Positions 52,401-62,133 of a stretch of 64,000 nucleotides of DNA are shown here, piece after piece. A model generated the notes under the pieces. It made no database searches. It saw only the letters and a list, made by a program, of their open reading frames with translations, and was not told the origin of the DNA. The stretch lies in the NCBI RefSeq assembly GCF_947172395.1, contig NC_069102.1, positions 11,680,250-11,744,249 of the forward strand. Direction: 5' to 3'. Source of the DNA: Bicyclus anynana (Eukaryota > Arthropoda > Insecta > Lepidoptera > Nymphalidae). The first letter of the stretch is position 1. Each line of letters begins with the position of its first letter. Position numbers and translations under genes: made by a program.

Positions 52401-55400
52401 TTTTATATATTTAGCTCAGAAATGACAGCATAGTGCTCAGAGTTATTTTCTGATATAGTAACGGCCTTCTAAGCGTTATTCACTTTGGTTCATTTCATAG
52501 GTTAATTTTGTTCATGGGCTCGTAGTCTTTTACTAGCACGAGTCTCTTCTCAAATTGAGAGGGCTTAGGCCTTAGTCCACCACTGTCTCAACGCGGATTT
52601 GCAGACTTCGCATACATAGAGAATTAATAAAAATTCTCAGGTATGCAAGTTTTCTCACAATGTTATTCCTTCACTGTTTGAGACAAATGATATTTAATTT
52701 CTTATCGTATATACCATACCTACATATAATGACACCTCCAAGTGGACTTACCTGCAGATGCATGCTCATATGTTCCCTGTATATATTTTCTTGCAGAAAT
52801 CTCTCAAAACAAAATTCACATTCAAATATACCAGTTTCAAGCTTTATTAAAATCTCTGTTTCTGTCACATGTTCGTGTTTTGCAATGTCAGCATATTCAT
52901 TCTTCACCACAACTGTTGCAATATCTCCAACAACAGATTTCTCTGGCAATGTCTGTTTGTCTTCATCTGTGTGATCTATGTATAAGTCACAGTGGTCTGC
53001 CCGAACTGTTGTACGTGTTAAATTACACTGCTGATGTTTTGTTGCGTAGTTCATAAATTCTGTATGTTGTATAGTACTCTGAAACAGTGCCAATGTTTAA
53101 TTTGTAGCTTAGACCCACCACTCTAATCAAATGCAGGTTGGTCAGATTACAATGATTGATTTTTTTTTTGATTGTGTAAATGCCATAGGCTCCTTATGGG
53201 ACCTCAGCGGCGTCACCGGAAGTCACTGGGGGTTTGGGCGAGATGGGCGGAACGACTCTCTGAGGGTGTCTCTTCTGAGACTCTGACCTCGGCTTAGAGT
53301 ATCAGTCCGGGCGCCCCCGAGATCGCGAGTTATTTTAGCCCACGTAAGGCTGACGTCAGATATCGGGGACCTCGTCTGCGCCGGCGAAGACGCTGTGTAG
53401 CTTGTGTTTGTGTTGCCTGGGAAGCATTGTCGTTCGTTATGTCATCGTCAGGATCGTAAAGGACATTTTTTGGGTGTCTAGATGACTGTGTGATAATCTA
53501 AATGAGATAATACTGATAATGATCTCGACTCGCAGCTTAACATACTTTCTGATGCATATAGATATAACAGGTTAAAGCGTGCCTACATGTGGGATTTCCT
53601 TAAACAATAAATAAAATAAAAGATAACAAAAAATTAACACCAAAGCAAATCGGCCAGCAAGAACTTCAGTGGAAGGTCAGCTGCACATTAAGTACCCTCT
53701 AGCCACAGAGTAATCAGAGTTAATCTTTACAAGCGAAACCCATCAAAAAAATCCAAACAACATGTGTTTCCTTCACAACCGTATATGCAAACTTTTTTCA
53801 TAATTTGTATTACAAAATTTAACACTAACAATAATTACGTAAATTAATTAATTAAATATTTAAAAACATAAGACACCATTTTTTTTCAATAATATTGAAA
53901 ATTACTGATTTGACGGTTCGTGTCTTACTAACTCGAGAATGTATTACTTTTTTAATTTCGTATTTAGAACGGCTACGACACCGTCGTGTTCCGTACACTC
54001 CATCTGTATATTATTATTGATTATTAACCTGTGCCTCGCAATTTGCTTAGAGCTGAAATACAACAAAAACAAAAATAAATATGGATCATCAATTAATATT
54101 CATACCTGTAAATTGTTATTATTAAATACTCACAAATTCATGTTGTTTAAGTGAATCTGTCATCAGTGAATGGGCTCTCAAGCACAAGTCTCTAAATCTA
54201 CTGAAGTTAATCAATCTCTGAGCACAAAACACACAGAGCGTTGGCTTCAGATTTGCTCGACACAACTGAAACAATGGCACAGAATTAGCAAAAGCTATCA
54301 ATACAAGTTTGAAAAGAGATATTCATTTTGGCTATAAATTCACGTCACTGGTTTGTCAAAAACTCTCTATCTTATCTTTGAACAATGTTTAGAGGCATGT
54401 AAATACTAACATCATCATTTGACTCACCGATAGTCCAGTTAGCTGTTTATATGCCTCCTCCAACTTGCATTTACTCATTAGATACAGCTTGCTGTAAGTG
54501 CCCAGGCATATCATGCACTTCTGCAAATATACAACTATTAGTTACTTCTACATTACAAATTAGGCTAGTAATGGTTTAATTGATTATAAAACACAGCTAA
54601 AACTGTTACTCAAATTGGTTTCGAATCCATACAGGGCCCTTAGTCATGAGCTGGTTCTTGCAATACGGCACAATCCATACTATGTGAGTTTGCAAGAGTT
54701 TTAGCCGTTAATTAATTAATTGTAAAATAGTGATGGTTTGCTTTTTTTTATTCTTTACAAGTTAGCCCTTGACTACAATCTCACCTGATGGAAGCAGGCT
54801 AACTTGTTAGGAGGATGAAAAACCACACCCCTTTTAGTTTCTACATGACATTGCACCAGAATGCTAAATCACTTGGTGATATAGAGTGGTAACTAGCCAC
54901 AGCCGAAGCCTCCCACCAGTCACGTGGGAGCCAAGCTCCTTTCTCTATACAATGCAGAATGCAGTGGAGCCTCTTTGTGGTAAACCTTGAGATTTTGGAA
55001 CTCTCCGTAACTCAAAAAACTTCAAGACTCAATATATTGTATTAATTAGCAGAACTTGTGTTGTTTTACATTTATAACTGTATAGTAGTACCTGTGTATT
55101 TCGCTTCTTTAATTCAAAATTAGTTAAGTTATATCTTAAGCTCTACAAGTCAAATATTTTCAATTAAAACAAATAAAAATAGTTTGACTTAGACTTGACT
55201 AGGTTCCTCTGGATTAACATTCACAAAAAAAAAAATACTGAGACTTAACAACAAAGTGTTAAAATCTGTCTGGCTTTACAGCATTCAGCTATGGGGCACA
55301 TGCAGTAAATCAAATGCAATGCGCTTCCAAACGACGTGCTTGATAAATAGGTGACGGCAGAGCTATGGCTCTGTCAGAAACCACCCTAAAGTCTCACAAC

Positions 55401-55886
55401 TCACCTGCTTATAGTCAGTCTTAATAAATAAACTGACCTGCCCTGTTGAAGGAATAGCTTCAGAGCGAATCTGCCTTTCACAATCATTTGTTTTATAGAA
55501 GTCATTATCTGAAAAATGCTCTGAGCAGACCACAGCAGAGTCAGGCAGGTGACAGTCTTGTGTGCCGAGTGCTCGGATCCAAGAAGCACGGAGATGTATA
55601 TCACGCGGTACTCTGTAAATTACCGTTCAGTGTATAATCAACTGATATAACTTTGTACCTACTAATATCAAAACATCTGACCACCATTGAACCACTCCCT
55701 CATGGACATGATTTATTAGTGAAGTTTTATTAATAAAATTGTCATTAAGTTAGGACCAAGTAAATTAAAATTATTACGTACTTGTAACTCAATCAATAAA
55801 TATACTTACGCATGAAAAGTAATTCCTGTTCCCTCAGACGTAGTGTCGTCTAAAGTATTTTTGCAGAAAAACACGCAGCACTGCAT
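49402..55886 (-). CDS. THAP + ZAD-like + C2H2 zinc-finger protein, 6 exons
   Basis: Exons 55886-55810, 55612-55405, 54520-54428, 54265-54134, 53078-52752 and 50280-49402 join in phase to 571 residues. The THAP domain (about 1-85) has C3/C8 and C55-x2-H58 zinc ligands (CCVFFC and VVCSEHF), with the invariant Pro 28, Trp 37 and Phe 59, and ends AIPS like the family AVPS box. THAP domains bind DNA. The ZAD-like domain (96-165) has CMIC at 97-100 and CVFC at 137-140, followed by AQRLINFSRFRDLCLRA. One C2H2 finger (CEFCFERF) sits in exon 5. Seven finger units in exon 6 have TGEKP-type linkers; unit 3 lacks its first Cys (SEKC) and unit 4 has Tyr for its first His. The exon 6 acceptor at 50282-50281 is chosen over a nearby one (50269-50268) because only it keeps frame. 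The exon 2 donor at 55404 is preferred to 55437 by consensus strength; both keep frame. Likely a nuclear DNA-binding regulator. Splitting into two genes cannot be fully excluded. Confidence 0.85.
50330..50625 (+). mobile_element. Helitron-like repeat with extended body
   Basis: Shares ACATAGGTTACTTTTCATCC, ATCCATGGTTCTCGCGGG and GCGGACGAAATCGCGGGCG with 29880-30100, with an additional segment upstream (GCCGGATCGGGCTGAAATTT). Intronic in the THAP-ZAD gene. Confidence 0.5.
50715..50905 (-). mobile_element. SINE family B, truncated copy
   Basis: Minus strand with tail (TGACTACAATCTCACTTGAT) and body (GGTGGTAACTAGCCACGGCC). It lacks the tRNA-like head and about 25 bp of body. Confidence 0.85.
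51153..51468 (-). mobile_element. SINE family A, near full-length
   Basis: Minus strand, from ATTATCAACCCATATTCGGC to the tRNA-like head (CCGAATTCGAACCTACGCCC). The A-box end is partly eroded (ATATCCACTACTATCACG). In an intron of the THAP-ZAD gene, in sense with it. Confidence 0.88.
51850..51880. repeat. Perfect 14-bp hairpin
   Basis: AACTTTCAATAGTG, loop AAA, then its exact complement CACTATTGAAAGTT. Confidence 0.85.
52538..52706 (-). mobile_element. SINE family A, truncated copy
   Basis: Minus strand, from CACGAGTCTCTTCTCAAATT to TTTGAGACAAATGATATTTA. No tRNA-like head. It stops about 45 bp short of exon 5 of the THAP-ZAD gene. Confidence 0.8.
53158..53470 (-). mobile_element. Non-LTR retrotransposon 3' fragment with A tail
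   Basis: A GC-rich block in an AT-rich intron, reading on the minus strand from GATCCTGACGATGACATAAC through AACTCGCGATCTCGGGGGCG to GAGCCTATGGCATTTACAC and AATC plus an A run. The A run at one end only fits a 5'-truncated LINE in minus orientation. The family is not identified. Confidence 0.55.
53884..54050 (+). repeat. Repeat family G, copy 3
   Basis: AAAATTACTGATTTGACGG, ACTCGAGAATGTATTACTTT and GGCTACGACACCGTCGTGTT. It is preceded by ATTTAAAAACATAAGACACC, similar to DNA left of the LINE at 31895. Confidence 0.7.
54747..54925 (-). mobile_element. SINE family B, truncated copy
   Basis: Minus strand: tail (ACAAGTTAGCCCTTGACTAC), a deletion after CTCACCTGATGG, body (GGTAACTAGCCACAGCC) and end at CCCACCAGTCACG. 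Between exons 2 and 3 of the THAP-ZAD gene. Confidence 0.85.
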
Positions 55887-56198
55887 TTTTTAAGTATGTG
55901 TGCTTTAAGTTATGATGTACAAATACAAACTGAAAATAAATCTATAATCTGAGGAAAAGATATAGGTAGAGAATCGCTGGATTACGAAATGGTGTTTGTG
56001 GTTATAAATGGTTTTATTAAAGGACTACAAGTTTTTGAATTAGGTTTAGATTAACTCCTTCCTCATAATAATATCACAGCAATTTAATTCCCGAAATATT
56101 TAATAAAACTAAATTTCTAAAATGTAAATTACACCCGCAAGCGCAAACACAGATCAATATACATTTTATTTATTATTATTTAATATATATATTTTATG
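55887..56198. other. 5' flank of the THAP-ZAD gene
   Basis: AT-rich, no repeat or ORF recognised. It must contain that gene's promoter unless an unseen upstream exon exists. It is bounded by the left target duplication of the I-like LINE. Confidence 0.5.
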
Positions 56199-56362
56199 GA
56201 TTTGAACTTTATTTTTTTATTTTTTTTTTTTTAATTTATTTAACGGCCTTGGATACAAGTCCTTATAGGCCCTGCTTTAAATATTACAATTTTTCTTAAA
56301 AATAATACAAAGCACTTAAAATTATCGTCGTCGTCGTCTAAATATAAATTTACTACTGTATT

Positions 56363-59300
56363 TTACAATTTTTCTATTGTGTTACTAATGAAATCTAAAA
56401 CAGGCTTATAAAATAAATGGTTCCTCAACAATTCCTTAATGTGGCGGGGATCACACTTAATTTCGTTTTCTTCCTTTACTAACTCTATCGAACTTGCTAA
56501 TATTATTCTTTGTATACCAAAAGCTGAACACTTGAAAATTATGTGATTGATATCTGCGTCGTCTTTTTTACAGTACATGCATTTGTTATCTTTATAAATT
56601 TTTAATTTGAATAAATGGCTTGGCACTAAACAGTGACCAAACCTTAGTCGGTTTATTATTGATATGAATTTTCTTGAATCCCAACTCATTTTGTTATACC
56701 ATGGCTGCACCGGTATTTCATTTTGTATGTCTGCGTACCAAGATCCTTTACTTTTACTAGTTTCTTTCCAAAGTTCTTGCCAAAGCAACTTCTGTCTCTT
56801 CTTCACTTCATGATAAAAGTCTGTAAATGGAGTTTTGATATTGTCTGAACAATCTTCATTAAACAATCCTTGTCTTGCTACAGAATCAACCAGTTCATTG
56901 CCCGCTATACCTCTGTGGGAGGGTACCCAGACAAATTCTACGTTCATTCCAGTTTTTCTTATGTCTAGTAATACATTTTTAATTTGAAAAATAATGTATG
57001 AAGACTTATAACTAAAATTGAAATTGTTAATAGCTAAAAGAACACTTTTGGAATCTGTTACTATAATACAATTATTTACACTATGTAAAATTTCCTCTTT
57101 TATATAAGAAATTGCTTTTAAAATTGCAAAAGATTCCGCAGTAAAAATACTACATCGAGAATTTAACTTAAACGCTTTACTAAATTTTTTTTGTGGATCA
57201 TAGAAAGCAGCACTTACAAAGTGCTGATTTTTAGATCCATCTGTATATAATTTATAATAATATTTACAATTTTTATCAATAAACATCCGGAAGTCTATGT
57301 TTGACGTAATATTCAACAAATGAATTTTATTTTTCATAATCAAGCTCTCAAAGGAGCAAGAGTACATGGGCCAGGCGTTACTAACATTTATGTTAGTGGC
57401 AATATTATGCATATATGTCATAATAATAGATATGGTAGGTTGTTTACCTGCCAAAAGTGAATTTGCAGTCGCTTGTAAAGATTCAGTTGTAGATTTAGTT
57501 ACAGTTAGTAGACTATTTGGAAGCAAAAGTTTGTTCACTATTGAAGAGCTCGACGATAGAGCTTTCAAACAAAATCTTTCAGCTAAATATATGCGTCTTA
57601 CAATTAAAGGAGAAATACAAGTCTCTACTTCCATTGAATTAACAGGTGTGGAGCGCATAGCCCCACTTATTATGCGCAAGCCAATGTTTTGAATAACATC
57701 AAGTTTTTTTAATAATGTGGAATTGGCTTGCATATATGCAAGGAAACTATAATCAAAGTGACTTCTGACCATGCTTTTATATAATAGAGATAGGACTTTA
57801 GGATCAGAGCCCCAAAACGTTCCAGTCAAACATCTCAATAAATTAATGCCTTTTAACGCATTTTTGCTAATATAATTAATATGTCTGTCAAATTTTAATT
57901 TATTATCGATAATTACACCCAAAAATTTCTTTTGATTTACAAATGGAATATCTGTACCATTATATTTGATGTTATTCCCCACTGGGCTGCCAAAAATCAT
58001 ACATGAACTTTTGGAAGTATTGATATTTAATTTTAACAAATTTTTATAATAAGACTGCAACTGGAACAGTGCAGAATTAATAGTATTTTTAGCTATTTCT
58101 ATATTTCTATTTACACTATACATTAACAAGTCATCCGCAAATTGTAAAATTTTAACATCTCCTAATAAAAAATTTTCAATTTGTGAGGTGTATAAATTAT
58201 ACAAAATTGGTGACAATGCTGAACCTTGCATAAGACCTTTACTAGTTTGGTTTATCCCATGGAGTATATTATTGTACTTAACATAAAAGTGTCTATTATT
58301 AAAAAAATTTGAAAGCCATTTTAACATTTTTCCAGGGATACCGATTTCATGAAGACAATTGATGAGCTGGTTTAAGTCCACATTATCATAAGCCCCCTCT
58401 ATATCCAAAAATATACATACTGCTGTGGATTTAGACAATTGACAATTCTTCATATCATATATAAATGAAGTTATACTCTCTGATGCGCTTTTACCTCTAC
58501 GGAAACCATATTGAAAACCTGGTAATAAATTATTAGTTTCTACAAAGTAGTCCAATCTTAGTTTAAGCATTACTTCAAACAATTTTCCTATGCAAGAAGT
58601 CAGCGATATAGGTCTGTAAGAATTGCAATCGTCTTCAGGTTTATCTTGTTTCAAAATTGGTATTATACATTGAATCTTCCAACTCTCTGGAATACATTGA
58701 GAAAGCCATAACTTGTTAAAAATATTAAGTAAAGCTATTTGACCTGCTTTATGTAACTTTTTAAACATTATATAAGGAATGTCGTCTAATCCTGGTGCAG
58801 ATTCCTTTCTTGATTGAAGTGCTATATTGAATTCTGCATAGGTGAATGGATTTAGTAGCCACATGGAATTTTCATTGTCATTGTTGTATTCAAAAACAGA
58901 GTTGATTAAGTTTGTGTTATTATTATTCTGTTTAAGTTTTGAGATGAAATTTGGAATCCATACATCATTTTTAAGTTTCGGTTGGTTATTTATTCGTTTA
59001 AATCTTTTCATATAATTCCATATATAAGTTATAGGAGTGTATCTATTAAATGATGAACAAAGTTTATTCAAACTATCTTTCTTTGCTTTTTTAATGATTA
59101 TTTTTTTAAGTGCATCTATTTTTTTATAATTTATATAATTTACCATTAACCCTACTCGCCTATATAATTGTAAAGCCTCTTTGGAATTTTTAACTGCTAC
59201 AGCACAATTTTCATCCCACCAAGGAGCGGGAGCTTTAATAGTTCTTGGACCCTCAAATTTAACAAGCGGAATACATTCTTTTTTTAAAATGTTCAAAATT

Positions 59301-60121
59301 TCACAAAATTTGTTATATGACTGTAAAGGATCTAGTTCATTAAATGTCATATACTCAAAATACTCCTTGGATTTCTTAAAATATTTATCCCAATCTGCTT
59401 TATTATATAAAAATTTCTCTACTTTATCATTGACAGAATATTTAGATGGAATTAAGTTAATTTTTGTGAATGTGGGATAGTGGTAACTACCCAAAGTGTC
59501 TACACCTACTGTCCATTCACATAACGGAGCGAGCACTGGGCTCACTCCAGTTATGTCAATAGCAGAACTATTTGCATATGGTCTCTGAAGTGTAGTAGAC
59601 CTACCAGAATTTAATATGCACAGATCCTGTTCATCAAAAATATCAAATAGGCTTCTACCCCTTGAATTTGTACTATGGCAACCAAAAGAAATATGATGTG
59701 CATTAAAGTCTCCTGCTACTAAACAGGGCTTTGGCATATCACTGATGATACTTTTAAGTCTATTGATTTTACATTTATTTTTATTTTTAGGTGGACAATA
59801 AACACAAAGTATTGATAAGTCACCAACATTGGTTCCTAAAGAAATTGCTATGGATTGAACATCTTCATAAAATTTTGTTTTCAGAAGTTTATATTTAAAT
59901 GTATTTCTTAATAAAATACCTACACCACCATGTTCATTCTTTGCATTTTTTCCAACAAAGTTATAGCCTGGGATTTTTACAAGATTACTAGAGTTTTTAA
60001 GCCAAGTTTCATTTAATAATAAAATATCAATATTTTCCTGTGTTAAAAATGTTTTTACTAAGGGTTTTTTATTATTAATACTCTGAATGTTATGTTGAGC
60101 AATAATGAGCTTTGAAGCCAT
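56363..60121 (-). CDS. I-clade LINE ORF2: endonuclease, reverse transcriptase, RNase H
   Basis: 1252 residues. The APE-like endonuclease (about 1-225) has IIAQHNIQSINNK, LLLNETWL, GGVGILLRN and LVAGDFNAHH, ending GSYHYPTF near 214 rather than SDHxP. The RT (about 430-720) has SAPGLDDIPYIMFKKL, SYRPISLTSCIGKLFE, FLDIEGAYDNVD near 575, GLMQGSALSPILYNLY and catalytic FADD near 662. RNase H (about 955-1090) has all four acidic positions: YTDGSKN, TAESFAILKAI, VTDSKS and SHRGIAGNELVD. A C-terminal zinc knuckle reads CMYCKKDDADINHIIFKC. The order EN-RT-RNaseH with an RNase H and CCHC ORF1 defines the I group. It replicates by target-primed reverse transcription. The ATG shares its A with the ORF1 stop. 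Confidence 0.95.
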   Translation of the reverse strand: MASKLIIAQHNIQSINNKKPLVKTFLTQENIDILLLNETWLKNSSNLVKIPGYNFVGKNAKNEHGGVGILLRNTFKYKLLKTKFYEDVQSIAISLGTNVGDLSILCVYCPPKNKNKCKINRLKSIISDMPKPCLVAGDFNAHHISFGCHSTNSRGRSLFDIFDEQDLCILNSGRSTTLQRPYANSSAIDITGVSPVLAPLCEWTVGVDTLGSYHYPTFTKINLIPSKYSVNDKVEKFLYNKADWDKYFKKSKEYFEYMTFNELDPLQSYNKFCEILNILKKECIPLVKFEGPRTIKAPAPWWDENCAVAVKNSKEALQLYRRVGLMVNYINYKKIDALKKIIIKKAKKDSLNKLCSSFNRYTPITYIWNYMKRFKRINNQPKLKNDVWIPNFISKLKQNNNNTNLINSVFEYNNDNENSMWLLNPFTYAEFNIALQSRKESAPGLDDIPYIMFKKLHKAGQIALLNIFNKLWLSQCIPESWKIQCIIPILKQDKPEDDCNSYRPISLTSCIGKLFEVMLKLRLDYFVETNNLLPGFQYGFRRGKSASESITSFIYDMKNCQLSKSTAVCIFLDIEGAYDNVDLNQLINCLHEIGIPGKMLKWLSNFFNNRHFYVKYNNILHGINQTSKGLMQGSALSPILYNLYTSQIENFLLGDVKILQFADDLLMYSVNRNIEIAKNTINSALFQLQSYYKNLLKLNINTSKSSCMIFGSPVGNNIKYNGTDIPFVNQKKFLGVIIDNKLKFDRHINYISKNALKGINLLRCLTGTFWGSDPKVLSLLYKSMVRSHFDYSFLAYMQANSTLLKKLDVIQNIGLRIISGAMRSTPVNSMEVETCISPLIVRRIYLAERFCLKALSSSSSIVNKLLLPNSLLTVTKSTTESLQATANSLLAGKQPTISIIMTYMHNIATNINVSNAWPMYSCSFESLIMKNKIHLLNITSNIDFRMFIDKNCKYYYKLYTDGSKNQHFVSAAFYDPQKKFSKAFKLNSRCSIFTAESFAILKAISYIKEEILHSVNNCIIVTDSKSVLLAINNFNFSYKSSYIIFQIKNVLLDIRKTGMNVEFVWVPSHRGIAGNELVDSVARQGLFNEDCSDNIKTPFTDFYHEVKKRQKLLWQELWKETSKSKGSWYADIQNEIPVQPWYNKMSWDSRKFISIINRLRFGHCLVPSHLFKLKIYKDNKCMYCKKDDADINHIIFKCSAFGIQRIILASSIELVKEENEIKCDPRHIKELLRNHLFYKPVLDFISNTIEKL

Positions 60122-61188
60122 TAAACTTTATTCAAATGTTTCAAAAATGCTTCTTTAATTTTACTTGTGCTTTTTATGTCATTTGAGTTTCCTATAGTAA
60201 CTAATGTATTAATTATTGCGGATAATATTTTTTTATTATTAATGATATCTGAATAAGAAATATCTAAATTTTCTTGTGTGTCTAGTTTAGATTGGTGGAA
60301 TTTTTGCTGTATTTGTTGAGGCTTCGGGAGAGTAGGAAAATTAACACTATTAATTTCAATTACCTTAGCATAAGATTGTTTATTTTTTTCTAATCTCGCT
60401 GCCTTTATAGGGCAAGTTTTGGATATGGCTAAGTGAGCTCCACCACAATTACTGCACTTCAATGTATCAGCCGTGCATGCTTTGTAGTGGTGTTCACCAG
60501 CACAGCGTGAACAGACCTGTATATTTTTGCATATTTTCCCATAGTGATTAAATCTCATACATTTAAAACATTGCATTAGTGGAGGAATATATGTATAGAC
60601 CTTATAACGCCAATTGTCTAAATATATATATTGTGGTAAAGTTGTTCCTGCAAAAATTACACTAATAGTTGACAAAGGAACAACATCATCTACAACCTTT
60701 TTCATGAATCGTCTTACACCAATAATCTCACACTCTGAAGAAAGTTTATTAAATAGTTCATGGTTACTGGACTCTTTAGGTATAAACCTGACAACCCCCA
60801 CCCTCTCCACAGAAGATGCCGGGATGAAGGCACGAAGATTGTAAACCGTTAGGCATTCATGTTTGAGAAAATCATTGGCTGCTGTTGCTTGTTTGAATAC
60901 TAACATTATTTTGTTAGCATTAATGCGCCTGCTCTCATAGATACCTTTTACTTGTTTAAAGTATTTGGACACAACTAATGGGTTTTTGTTCCCCAATTTA
61001 ATTTCCGCCTCACTGCTTTCCACAAACACTGGGAATTCCGCGTTAGTGCTATTATCCGTGTAGGCTCTGCTATAACCTGCCTTTATATAGGGTTTATATT
61101 TTAAACTCTCGTCCTCACCAGACTTATGCACTTTACGTTTTTTTCTGTCTAGCCTTTCATAGGCATCACCATCACTGTCTGACGGCAT
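60121..61188 (-). CDS. I-clade LINE ORF1 gag-like protein with three CCHC knuckles
   Basis: 355 residues. The N-terminal part is basic and charged. The middle has a PRE_C2HC-like/RRM-like segment (NKIMLVFKQATAANDFLKH, then GVVRFIPKE and EIIGVRRFMKKV). Three CCHC zinc knuckles follow one another: CFKCMRFNHYGKIC, CSRCAGEHHYKAC and CSNCGGAHLAISKTC. Such proteins package LINE RNA. The stop TAA overlaps the ORF2 ATG (TAATG), so ORF2 is probably made by termination-reinitiation, as proposed for other LINEs with overlapping stop-start codons. Confidence 0.93.
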   Translation of the reverse strand: MPSDSDGDAYERLDRKKRKVHKSGEDESLKYKPYIKAGYSRAYTDNSTNAEFPVFVESSEAEIKLGNKNPLVVSKYFKQVKGIYESRRINANKIMLVFKQATAANDFLKHECLTVYNLRAFIPASSVERVGVVRFIPKESSNHELFNKLSSECEIIGVRRFMKKVVDDVVPLSTISVIFAGTTLPQYIYLDNWRYKVYTYIPPLMQCFKCMRFNHYGKICKNIQVCSRCAGEHHYKACTADTLKCSNCGGAHLAISKTCPIKAARLEKNKQSYAKVIEINSVNFPTLPKPQQIQQKFHQSKLDTQENLDISYSDIINNKKILSAIINTLVTIGNSNDIKSTSKIKEAFLKHLNKV

Positions 61189-61353
61189 TTTGCCTGATTT
61201 AATTTACATTTGTACACTTTATTTCACACGTATATTACTGAAAAAGTTTTAAATTAAAATTTTCAATTTTAAAAGCGCGCTTCTCGATTCCCGCCAAAAA
61301 AACTCTGATTTGAACTTTAATTTGACAATTTACATAGAGTTATAGACCAACTC

Positions 61354-61910
61354 ATGCCATGGGCACTTAGAAGAACGTGAAATCTTTATGAAGCAGCGCC
61401 ATCTACATTCTAGATTTAAGATTCCAGGATAGTAAATTCAATTACTTATGGTATGTATGTATTATAATGTTTTTAGAGATTTAAACCATGTAAGTATGGA
61501 GAAAAAAAAGAATTATTTATCCTTTTAATTTTGACGCGCAATAGGAAGAATGTGCTTGTATTTCTAAAGCAAAGGGATTATTAAAGAAGACAGTAACCGT
61601 ACATTAATTTCAACGATGTTCCATATAGTCATTTGGCCTAGTGGTGCATAACGAAGGTACGATCTAATAATCCTGAATTCAAGCCCGGACATTGGAAAAC
61701 TTTTTGTCTTTTTTTTTTGTTTTTCTCAATTGGTTTCTTCAACTATTACAAAATCAAAAATCTCTCATTTACAAAAAATATGCATTATTATTTTTATAAC
61801 ATAATGGATACTATACTAAAAATACCGTAGCTAGTCACTAGATGGCGCTATCACAAGCGTTCCGAAAAAAGTTAGAGTAGCCTATCTATTTCCAATAATA
61901 TTCTGTATCC
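61354..61910 (+). mobile_element. Repeat family D, copy 3
   Basis: Starts ATGCCATGGGCACTTAGAAG. It has the A-box-like TTTGGCCTAGTGGTGCATAA and a weak B-box (GAATTCAAGCCCGG), CTAGATGGCGCTATCACAAG near the end, and stops near CCAATAATATTCTGTA. It starts 35 bp past the right target duplication of the I-like LINE. Confidence 0.8.
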
Positions 61911-62133
61911 TATATCGTATCCTAATATTCTGAGGAACAAGTTTAAAAAATATAACCTTTCACTTTCAATTCAAGTGCCTTTCAGTCTTGTGATAATTCG
62001 AAAGTTTTGTTAATTATTATATTAATATAATTATATCAAACAATCAGATAAGTATACCAGTAAGTGTGGTATGGTGGCTAAGTGTTGTATCAGTTTAATA
62101 TAATTTTTTATTATTATAAATAATATAAATATA

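Larger units (their letters stand above)
56212..61306 (-). mobile_element. Full-length I-clade LINE with 13-bp target-site duplication
   Basis: 5.1 kb bracketed by the perfect direct repeat GATTTGAACTTTA at 56199-56211 and 61307-61319. On the minus strand it starts GAGTTTTTTTGGCGGGAATC, has a 118-bp 5' UTR, ORF1 (61188-60121), ORF2 (60121-56363) overlapping as TAATG, then a 3' UTR and an A-rich end (about 56212-56235). Both ORFs are uninterrupted. Complete 5' end, intact ORFs and undiverged duplication together indicate a very recent, possibly active insertion. It sits between the THAP-ZAD gene promoter and a family D repeat. Confidence 0.93.
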
